A stretch of DNA of 49,945 bases from Methanobrevibacter sp. (GTDB lineage: Archaea; Methanobacteriota; Methanobacteria; Methanobacteriales; Methanobacteriaceae). The notes beneath the pieces were generated by a model, which saw nothing but the letters and a program-made list of their open reading frames with translations, was not told the DNA's origin and made no database searches. Shown in pieces: positions 43,738 through 49,945 of this stretch. Positions within the stretch are counted from its first letter, which is position 1, and every line of letters starts with the position of its first letter. A program made the translations under genes and the position numbers. The stretch covers positions 1 to 49,945 of the forward strand of contig NZ_JAFQXT010000010.1 in the NCBI RefSeq assembly GCF_017406825.1. The letters are read 5' to 3'.

Positions 43738-44496
43738 TTATTTCACATAGACATCCGCATCTTCATCAAACGGATTTGTACGGACAACCAATGCAATCAT
43801 GTACGGGTAATTCTTGTATAAGTATTTCAGATAGTAAACCCATTCATGGACCAGTTTGTTGTAAACCCTTTGCATGTCTCCATTCAAATGACCAAAATCG
43901 GCATCAGTAACCAAATTCAAATCTTTCCTGTGCTCCAGTTCTTCATCAAGGTGAAGAATGGCATTGATTAATTCGGTAAACTCTTCCTTTTCAAGCAAAT
44001 TCGGATTGTTGATTAGATTGATAATAAATTCTCTTTTGCTTGAAAGCAATATCCTTAAGTTTTCCAAAAACTCCTCACGTTCTTCCGGAGCAATGTCTGC
44101 CTGGAAGTCAAGTGAAGCGTCTTTTAGCTCGGCCAATTTGTTGTCGAAGTCTTTCTCATCCCAATCTTTAATGGATTTCAGATTTTCGGTGCTTGCTTTA
44201 TATTTATTTGCAGTACTCAGTTGGCTGATAAGTTCGTTTCCGACTTCTGAAAAGAAGGTGCTCATAAGCATATCCAATTTTTCAAGCATGGCTTCCTTTT
44301 CTTTTTTTTCAATGATCTCATCTAGTATGAATGCTACAAGTAGAATATCAACAGGAATGAAACCTAAATGCGTCCATATGTATGAAATGATATGTTCCGC
44401 ATCACCCAATACAAGGTAATTTGATCCGTATATGATTATTATCAGAATAATCATCAATATTGAAAATTTCACTTTCCAACTTAAACGTTCGCTCAT
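43738..44496 (-). CDS. Conserved-type membrane protein with cytoplasmic helical domain (252 aa)
   Basis: Two N-terminal membrane helices (ILMIILIIIIYGSNYLVL, about 13-30, and IWTHLGFIPVDILLVAFIL, about 40-58) are followed by about 190 residues of charged helices rich in Glu, Lys and Leu. There are no cysteines or recognised motifs. GGAGAT precedes the ATG. It lies between cbiT and mobA-like genes with short gaps (15 and 18 bases) and is probably in their operon. The function is unknown. Confidence 0.7.
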   Translation of the reverse strand: MSERLSWKVKFSILMIILIIIIYGSNYLVLGDAEHIISYIWTHLGFIPVDILLVAFILDEIIEKKEKEAMLEKLDMLMSTFFSEVGNELISQLSTANKYKASTENLKSIKDWDEKDFDNKLAELKDASLDFQADIAPEEREEFLENLRILLSSKREFIINLINNPNLLEKEEFTELINAILHLDEELEHRKDLNLVTDADFGHLNGDMQRVYNKLVHEWVYYLKYLYKNYPYMIALVVRTNPFDEDADVYVK

Positions 44497-44511
44497 TTTA
44501 TAATCTCCAAA

Positions 44512-45075
44512 TTATCGTTTTTGTGCTGTTATTATGGCTATTGGGTTTTCACTAATCATTAAAACGCCACGGTCGAGAACCCTTCCGTTTGAAACATTAA
44601 CTTCCATAATCTTAGGGTTATATCCCAAATCCTTAAGTTTGTTTACGGCTTCAACCTTGGTGTCGACCAGAATAGCCGTAATTATGATTCTGCCTTTTGA
44701 ATTTAATTTTTCATGAATAATGTCCAGGATATTTTCTAATTGTCTGCCGCTGCCTCCTACAATGGCAATGTCAATTTCTTCAATATCCTTTAAAGCATTT
44801 GCGCCATCATCATTGATTAATGTGACATTGTCTCCAAGTCCAAACTTCTTAAGGTTCTGGGATGTTATCTCAATCGCTTCCGGATTGGTATCAATGGAAA
44901 TTACTTCACCTGCCCTTTGGCTGAATTCACATGTGATTCCTCCGGTTCCGCATCCGCAGTCAACAACCTTGTCTGTTGATGTAACACCGGATTTATAAAG
45001 AATTATGGCTCTTATGGCCTCTTTTGTTGGTCCTGGAACATCACAGGATTTAATGAAATCCTTATCTTCTAACAT
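44512..45075 (-). CDS. cbiT: Cobalt-precorrin-8w (precorrin-6B) C15 methyltransferase/decarboxylase CbiT (187 aa)
   Basis: S-adenosylmethionine-dependent enzyme of the anaerobic corrin pathway that methylates C15 and decarboxylates the C12 acetate. The start LEDKDFIKSCDVPGPTKEAI and the SAM site VVDCGCGTGGITCEFSQ (about 38-54) are typical; VGGSGRQLENILDII follows. It is placed in a minus-strand run beginning at 47164, directly after ubiX (no bases between the ubiX stop codon and this ATG). cobQ lies about 38 kb away, so the corrin genes are dispersed. Confidence 0.93.
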   Translation of the reverse strand: MLEDKDFIKSCDVPGPTKEAIRAIILYKSGVTSTDKVVDCGCGTGGITCEFSQRAGEVISIDTNPEAIEITSQNLKKFGLGDNVTLINDDGANALKDIEEIDIAIVGGSGRQLENILDIIHEKLNSKGRIIITAILVDTKVEAVNKLKDLGYNPKIMEVNVSNGRVLDRGVLMISENPIAIITAQKR

Positions 45076-45624
45076 TTACTCCCACCTTTTAAATAACTTG
45101 TTTTCGATTTTTAAGGAGTCTAGAATTTTGCCGACTATGAAGTTGACCTGGTCATCAACAGTATCGTGTGTTGAGTAAAATCCCGGCATTGCAGGCAATA
45201 TTATGGCTCCTTCTTGTGATAATGTTAGCATATTCTGTAAGTGAACACTTCTAAGAGGTGTCTCACGCGGTACAATAACGGTAGGCCTTCTCTCCTTCAG
45301 GCTCACATCAGCGACCCTTGTTATGGTATTTGCACCATAGCCGTTTGCTATTGATGATAATGTCTTCATGGAACAAGGCACAATGGCCAGTGCGTCGGCC
45401 TTAAATGACCCGCTGTTTATAGATGAGGTCAAGTCATTAAAATCATAATGTGTGTCCGCGAGATTTATGACGTCTTCAACGGCGTAATCAGTTTCCGTTT
45501 CAATCACGATTTTTGCAGCATCACTAATCACTAGGCTGCTTTCAATTTTCAATTCTTTCAATGCTTCAAGGAGTCTTATTCCATATATGACTCCGCTTGC
45601 TCCGGTTATTCCGACTACTATCAT
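45076..45624 (-). CDS. ubiX: Flavin prenyltransferase UbiX (182 aa)
   Basis: Makes prenylated FMN, the cofactor for UbiD-type decarboxylases, from FMN and dimethylallyl phosphate. The N-terminal GITGASGVIYGIRLLEAL (about 5-22), the central IVPCSMKTLSSIANGYG and the C-terminal RETPLRSVHLQNML are typical of the family. The length is normal. No UbiD partner is in this window. It lies 9 bases after the HD-domain gene and directly before cbiT; in a non-quinone archaeon a UbiD enzyme elsewhere would be the user. Confidence 0.95.
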   Translation of the reverse strand: MIVVGITGASGVIYGIRLLEALKELKIESSLVISDAAKIVIETETDYAVEDVINLADTHYDFNDLTSSINSGSFKADALAIVPCSMKTLSSIANGYGANTITRVADVSLKERRPTVIVPRETPLRSVHLQNMLTLSQEGAIILPAMPGFYSTHDTVDDQVNFIVGKILDSLKIENKLFKRWE

Positions 45625-45633
45625 ATTATTCTC

Positions 45634-46860
45634 CTAAAATAGCTTAATCTGGTCATAGTGTATTCCGTGGAATTTTTCACGGTCAATTTCAGGCAAATCA
45701 ACATAATTTTCCAATTTGAATTTCATGAATTTTGCCTTTTCCTCTTCTGGAACATAAACGCTGATGTCTGGTATGTTGAATCTTGCTTTGCTCAATGCTC
45801 CTATGATGTTTGATATTTCTGTTAACGGATATAGTTTTCCATCTACGCTGACTTGGGTTTTCATTTCATCAAAACGAGGATATTCAGCAATATTTATAAA
45901 TACATAATCTTTGTCAAGCCCGTAATCTTCTGCTATCTCCTCTTCAGCTTTTCTGAGTTCTTCCGGTTTGACCTTGTACATCTTTTCCGGGAATTTGAAG
46001 TTGTCCAGACGTATTGTCTTAACCCTTTTCGGGACAATCCTGTTGTCAAGCCTGTGCATTATATCCCTGACAAATTCGTTTTCGCAGTGCCTGAATTTTG
46101 AGGTGATGTCGGAATCGTCGTATTTATACATCTCGCGTTCGTCGATTATTCCTTCATCAAAGGTTTTTTTCAATGCCCTTCTAAACATTGTGTTCACGAT
46201 TCTTGTTGTATGGTGCTGATAAACGCTTGGATACATGAAGTATCTTGACACCAATGCTCCTTCTGCGGCCTGAACACCTTTAATGTCAAGTATTAATCCG
46301 TCATCTAAAGTCAAGTTTGAGATTAATCTTTCGTAATCGATTATTCCGTATGAGACTCCGGTATTGTGTGAGTCCCTTAAAAGATAGTCCATCCTGTCGA
46401 CGTCAAGTTCCCCTGAAACTATAGGGCCCAGTCGACCTTTTCCATTGATTATGCTGACAATCTCTTTGACATCGAATTTTTCTTCCAGCAGATCTTTCAT
46501 TGAGGTTTGTGTGATTACGAATTTTGAAAGCTTTTCATGTGGAACGGACAATACTCCTTCGGACACATGTGAAAATGGCCCGTGCCCTATGTCATGCAGG
46601 AGTGCTGATGTTCTAATCAGTTCGATTTCATCGTCATCCAGCCCAAGTTCCTCGGAGAGCTTTGATCCGAGGTGCATGGTTCCGATGCAGTGCTCAAATC
46701 TGGTATGTGTGGCTCCAGGATAGATCAGGCTTATTAGTCCGAGCTGTTTTATACGTCTTAAACGCTGAAACTGGGGCATGTCCATTATTCTTACTTCAAA
46801 ATCGTTTAAGTTAATGTCTCCGTAGACGCTGTCTCTGATAAATTTCTTTTTTTCACCCAT
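45634..46860 (-). CDS. HD-domain phosphohydrolase, SAMHD1-like (COG1078, 408 aa)
   Basis: Member of the HD superfamily related to SAMHD1 and bacterial dNTP triphosphohydrolases; archaeal members have uncertain substrates. The N-terminus IRDSVYGDINLNDFEVRIMD is typical. Metal ligands are in THTRFEHCIGTMHLG (about 50-64), LLHDIGHGPFSHVSEG (about 88-103) and DVDRMDYLLRDSHNTG (about 154-169). I chose the ATG at 46860, 4 bases after the previous stop, with GGCTGAT upstream; ATG codons at 46878 and 46872 overlap the preceding gene. Confidence 0.9.
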   Translation of the reverse strand: MGEKKKFIRDSVYGDINLNDFEVRIMDMPQFQRLRRIKQLGLISLIYPGATHTRFEHCIGTMHLGSKLSEELGLDDDEIELIRTSALLHDIGHGPFSHVSEGVLSVPHEKLSKFVITQTSMKDLLEEKFDVKEIVSIINGKGRLGPIVSGELDVDRMDYLLRDSHNTGVSYGIIDYERLISNLTLDDGLILDIKGVQAAEGALVSRYFMYPSVYQHHTTRIVNTMFRRALKKTFDEGIIDEREMYKYDDSDITSKFRHCENEFVRDIMHRLDNRIVPKRVKTIRLDNFKFPEKMYKVKPEELRKAEEEIAEDYGLDKDYVFINIAEYPRFDEMKTQVSVDGKLYPLTEISNIIGALSKARFNIPDISVYVPEEEKAKFMKFKLENYVDLPEIDREKFHGIHYDQIKLF

Positions 46861-46864
46861 CTTA

Positions 46865-47164
46865 TCAGCCATCCTCATAGGTAATTATATTGTCGATGCT
46901 TTCCGTCCAGTTGTTTATGGTATCATCAATGTCATTGGTTATGTTTGTTAAAGTGCTGTTGGTAGTGTTGGTGTCGTTTTTTGGAATAACTGTAGGGACG
47001 TAATCGATTTCTTCCGGTTCAAATGAATCGTTTTCAATGTGAATTAGTTTGTATGAGTCATTATCCTCGTGTATTGTCAGGCTTGCAAATGCTGAACTTA
47101 TGCAGAATGCGATTACGGCAATTATTAAAAACACTATCAAGTTTGCTTTAACTGAACCTTTCAT
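46865..47164 (-). CDS. Small membrane-anchored extracytoplasmic protein (99 aa)
   Basis: One N-terminal hydrophobic segment (ANLIVFLIIAVIAFCISSAF, about 7-26) followed by an acidic, Asn/Thr-rich region (NDTNTTNSTLTNITNDIDD) with several N-glycosylation-like sequons. It is probably anchored facing outward and glycosylated. It has no recognised family. It ends 4 bases before the HD-domain start and probably begins the minus-strand operon running to mobA. Confidence 0.6.
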   Translation of the reverse strand: MKGSVKANLIVFLIIAVIAFCISSAFASLTIHEDNDSYKLIHIENDSFEPEEIDYVPTVIPKNDTNTTNSTLTNITNDIDDTINNWTESIDNIITYEDG

Positions 47165-47272
47165 AATAACACTTTTTTTAATTTATGCTGTTATTATTTT
47201 TTTTAAAGATATTATTTAATATTTTGTAAATATTAAGCGGTTTGATAGTTTTTCGGTCATTTTTTGGAAAAT

Positions 47273-47332
47273 GTTTATATATGATTAGTGATAAATCATT
47301 AATCGGAAGTATACTTCCGACACTATACTTCC
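47273..47332 (+). promoter_or_regulatory. amtB promoter with NrpR-type operators
   Basis: A TATA-like TTTATATATG lies at about 47274-47283. GGAAGTATACTTCC (47305-47318) fits GGAA-N6-TTCC, the operator of the euryarchaeal nitrogen repressor NrpR. A weaker second site, GACA-CTATAC-TTCC, follows at 47319-47332. TAATCGGAAGTATA (47300-47313) and TATACTTCCGATTA (47324-47337) also form a 14-bp inverted repeat. Binding would block transcription when nitrogen is plentiful. Confidence 0.85.
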
Positions 47333-47361
47333 GATTAAGAAATAAATAGGGTTTAGATAAA

Positions 47362-48579
47362 ATGGTTATGTTTAACGCTGGTGATACTGCATGGATACTC
47401 ATCTCCACATTGCTTGTGCTTCTGATGAGCATTCCAGCAGTAGCATTTTTTTATGGAGGATTAAGTAAAAAGAAGAATGTATTAAACACAATGTTTTTAA
47501 CTTTCATCGCATTTGCAATAATCAGTGTAATCTGGGTGATTTTCGGTTATCAGTTTGCATTTGGAAGCGATGTTAACGGATTGATTGGTTCACCAACCAA
47601 TTTCTTCCTGCAGGGAATAGGCCTTGACAGTCTGACAGGCACAATCCCGACATTACTCTTTGTAATGTTTCAATGCGCATTTGCAGGACTTACCTGCGCA
47701 ATCATGTCAGGCGCACTGGTAGGCAGGATGAAAACAAAAGCCTGGGTAATCTTCGTTCCCATTTGGGTCTGCCTGGTATATGTCCCTATCGCCCACTGGG
47801 TATGGGGAGGAGGATGGCTGATGCAGATGGGTGCGCTTGACTTTGCAGGCGGTGCCGTTGTGCATATTAACTCAGGTATTTCCGCTTTGGCCGTCGCTTT
47901 AGTGTTAGGTAAAAGAAAAAACAATGCACTGATTCCCCACAATTTAGGTTATGCAGTGCTGGGGGCTGCTCTTCTGTGGTTCGGATGGATGGGATTCAAC
48001 GGTGGATCAGGTCTTGCAGCAGACGGGCTTGCGGCAAATGCAATCATAGTCTCAAACGTTGCTGCGGCCACAGGGCTTATTGTTTGGACAATAATAGATG
48101 TGATTAATGTAGGAAATCCAACTGTTTTAGGTGCGATTTCCGGTGCAGTGGCAGGTTTGGTTGGGATCACTCCTGCGGCAGGATTTGTCGACGTTTTCGG
48201 AGCATTGTTCATTGGTGCTGTAGCTCCTGTAATATCATACTACTCAATCAATTATTTAAAACCTAAACTTGGATATGACGATGCGCTGGATGTGTGGGGC
48301 ATTCATGGAATGTCAGGCGTATGGGGAGCTATTGCAACAGGAATATTTGCGGTTCCTGCAATTGGTGGTGTAGCAGGTCTGATTGCCGGAAATGCAAACC
48401 AGGTATTGATACAAATCATAAGCATAGTCGCTACAATCATATACTCATTTGCAGTAAGTTACATAATAGCCAAAGTACTAGATAAATTATTAAACGGCAT
48501 TAGAGTTGAAGACCACCAAGAGATTGGAGGACTCGATTCCCATCTCCACAAGGAATCTGCTTATAACTTTAATTCATAG
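47362..48579 (+). CDS. amtB: Ammonium transporter AmtB (405 aa)
   Basis: Trimeric membrane channel that takes up ammonium when it is scarce. Eleven membrane helices are expected. Recognisable parts are [18 protein letters not shown] at the start, [16 protein letters not shown], the twin-histidine pore region ([10 protein letters not shown] and [14 protein letters not shown]) and [11 protein letters not shown]. The length is normal. ATG codons lie at 47362 and 47368; I keep the first. glnK follows after 12 bases, the standard pair in which GlnK plugs AmtB. NrpR-type operators precede it. Confidence 0.97.
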   Translation: MVMFNAGDTAWILISTLLVLLMSIPAVAFFYGGLSKKKNVLNTMFLTFIAFAIISVIWVIFGYQFAFGSDVNGLIGSPTNFFLQGIGLDSLTGTIPTLLFVMFQCAFAGLTCAIMSGALVGRMKTKAWVIFVPIWVCLVYVPIAHWVWGGGWLMQMGALDFAGGAVVHINSGISALAVALVLGKRKNNALIPHNLGYAVLGAALLWFGWMGFNGGSGLAADGLAANAIIVSNVAAATGLIVWTIIDVINVGNPTVLGAISGAVAGLVGITPAAGFVDVFGALFIGAVAPVISYYSINYLKPKLGYDDALDVWGIHGMSGVWGAIATGIFAVPAIGGVAGLIAGNANQVLIQIISIVATIIYSFAVSYIIAKVLDKLLNGIRVEDHQEIGGLDSHLHKESAYNFNS

Positions 48580-48591
48580 GAGGGATAATTA

Positions 48592-48930
48592 ATGAAACAG
48601 ATTATTGCGGTTGTCAGACAGGAAAAATTCTTAGAGGTTAAGGATGAGTTAATAAAAGTGGGTTGCGAAGGAATGACGGTTTCAGAGGTAAAAGGAAAAG
48701 GAAGTCAGGGTGGTGTAAGAGAATCTTACAGAGGATCTAACTATTGCATTGACCTGATTCCGAAAACACGTATTGAAATTGTTGCAAAAGATGAAGAAAT
48801 CGGCCTGTTTATTGAAGCAATCAAAAAGGGAGCATACACAGGAAACATCGGAGACGGAAAAATATTCATCCAACCTGTGGAAAACGTGATTAGAATCAGA
48901 ACAGGTGAAGAGGGGGATGGCGCAGTGTAA
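48592..48930 (+). CDS. glnK: Nitrogen regulatory P-II protein GlnK (112 aa)
   Basis: Trimeric signalling protein that senses 2-oxoglutarate and ATP/ADP and blocks AmtB. The T-loop ESYRGSNYCIDLIPKTRIEI contains the tyrosine at the usual modification site (YRG), the B-loop is TGNIGDGKIF and the C-loop is VIRIRTGEEG. The ribosome binding site is a full AGGAGGG. It is cotranscribed with amtB and so should be under NrpR control. Confidence 0.97.
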   Translation: MKQIIAVVRQEKFLEVKDELIKVGCEGMTVSEVKGKGSQGGVRESYRGSNYCIDLIPKTRIEIVAKDEEIGLFIEAIKKGAYTGNIGDGKIFIQPVENVIRIRTGEEGDGAV

Positions 48931-49158
48931 TCACATTTGCTATAATCCGATGCATTGTTTTAATATTTTGGCTTTGTAGAAATCCTATTTGATTTTTGCA
49001 ATAAATTTTTTAAAATCTATTTTATTCTTATTTTTGATTTAAATCCGAAAAAATAATCTTATTATTGAGTATTGAGATTTACACTTGAAATTTCACATCA
49101 ATTAGAAAAAATAAGCAATATATAATTATATATAGTAAAATGGAGAATAAATATTAAT
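48931..49158. other. Intergenic region between glnK and a transposase remnant
   Basis: AT-rich, with no gene, hairpin terminator or tRNA that I can recognise. The left end of the adjacent insertion sequence should lie in here, but I could not identify a terminal inverted repeat because the other end is outside the window. Confidence 0.4.
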
Positions 49159-49945
49159 ATGAAACGCGAAAATACTCATTCTCCATTTAATAATTTCTTT
49201 TCAAAGCAATTAAATCTTTCGGATTTTGGTTTTGAAAAACCAGCACTTAAAAAAATTAAAGAAATAAACAAGGATATTAGAGCAAATAACCTATTAAAAT
49301 TCATCAAATATCTATTTAAATACTCAAAAATCGTGCTAAATAAATATTCAAGCAATTTTTCAAAACATGACATCACACAACCTGCATTATTCACACTTTT
49401 AGCAGTTAAAATCTACACCTGGAGCACATACAGACAAATAATTGATTTATTGGAGTTATCTGATAAAATACAATAATATTTACACTTATAAAGGTTCCAC
49501 ACTACACAACACTTCAGAAATTCTTCCAAAGAATACCAACAGCAATATTGCAAGAATTAAACAAACAAATATTAAAAAATCACCAAATAAATGGTGAAAT
49601 AATTGCTTTAGATGGAAGTGGATTCACCAATGACTATGCTGACAAATATTACGCAATAATAAGACGAAAAGAAAGAAAAAGCTACGTAAAAAACCATATT
49701 TCAATCGACGTAGACACAAGATTAATTCTTCATTTTGCAGCCCAAAGAGGCCCAAGATTCGACACACGATTCGCAATCGCAGCAATAAGAAACATAAAAA
49801 AATATAATCCAAAATACATATTAGCAGACAGAGCATACAACACAGAACCCATCAGGAAATGCATAAACGAAGAAGCAAAAGCACAAGATCAAATACCACT
49901 AAAAACACGAGCAAAAACAGGACATTATCGGCTTGAAAGTAAAAA
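49159..49945 (+). pseudogene. IS5/IS4-type DDE transposase, disrupted and cut by the window end
   Basis: The first part (KRENTHSPFNNFFSKQLNLS to LLELSDKIQ) ends at a stop codon, 49474-49476. The protein continues in another frame from about 49490 (VPHYTTLQKFFQRIPTAIL), reaching the catalytic aspartates in IALDGSGFTNDYADKYYA and LADRAYNTEPIRK. A nonsense codon and a one-base frame change near 49474-49490 therefore break the gene. The C-terminal part with the glutamate lies beyond 49945. Programmed frameshifting occurs in some IS families but would not explain the stop codon. It is probably inactive unless rescued in trans. Confidence 0.8.

Noticed and set aside
49474..49490. Programmed frameshift in the transposase
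   Set aside because: A stop codon precedes the frame change and I see no classic slippery motif; plain mutation explains it better, though long-read confirmation would settle it.

Overview
The window looks like a chromosomal segment of a host-associated methanogenic archaeon of the order Methanobacteriales, most likely Methanobrevibacter or a close relative. The DNA is AT-rich. It carries archaeal hallmark genes: LonB, the RNase P subunits Rpp30 and Pop5, the proteasome alpha subunit, SBDS, exosome Rrp4/Rrp41/Rrp42, a COG1107 RecJ-like protein, AqpM and DUF2193. Promoters have BRE/TATA elements such as TTTATAAA, and ribosome binding sites resemble AGGAGGTGAT. The genus is inferred from gene content and protein style, not from an rRNA gene.

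Layout. 1-6.5 kb: a DUF4143 ATPase, a dead xanthine/uracil-type permease, a 2TM channel-like protein, a UbiB/ABC1 kinase, a small protein and cobyric acid synthase. 6.9-12.4 kb: LonB, then a TnpB-only IS200/IS605-type element, bounded by matching hairpins, that appears to have split a minus-strand gene coupled to an ADP-ribosylglycohydrolase. 12.4-20.1 kb: an acetyltransferase, two small membrane proteins, and a prs - small protein - uvrB - uvrA run. 20.3-24.7 kb: DUF2193 with an AqpM-type aquaporin, then aroA overlapping nth.

24.7-31.6 kb is a cysteine and sulfur island: cysK, cysE, an HTH regulator starting on the base after the cysE stop codon, tRNA-Cys(GCA), cysS, a metY-like sulfhydrylase, a cysteine desulfurase and an IscU scaffold, followed by a superoxide reductase. 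Six sites matching or nearly matching ATAAC-N4-GTTAT lie upstream of cysK (two), cysE (one) and metY (three), at or just downstream of the predicted TATA boxes. This suggests a sulfur or cysteine regulon controlled by the co-located HTH/CxxC protein. It is the best candidate here for an undescribed regulatory system.

32.0-37.8 kb is a zinc-ribbon cluster: a coiled-coil membrane-anchored protein, the COG1107 RecJ-like protein, a protein with seven zinc ribbons, a zinc-ribbon HELGH putative metallopeptidase, a winged-helix regulator with palindromes upstream, and a zinc-ribbon membrane protein. 37.8-43.1 kb is the archaeal exosome superoperon (rnp3, rnp2, psmA, SBDS, rrp4, rrp41, rrp42). 43.1-47.2 kb is a minus-strand run (mobA-like, membrane protein, cbiT, ubiX, HD phosphohydrolase, small secreted or anchored protein). 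47.2-48.9 kb is amtB-glnK behind an NrpR-type operator. The window ends inside a frameshifted DDE transposase.

The nitrogen (amtB-glnK), sulfur (cys island), cofactor (cobQ, cbiT, mobA) and proteolysis/RNA-decay (lonB, psmA, exosome) genes are core functions. Accessory or decaying DNA is confined to about 1.3-1.8 kb, 8.9-11.5 kb and the last 0.8 kb.
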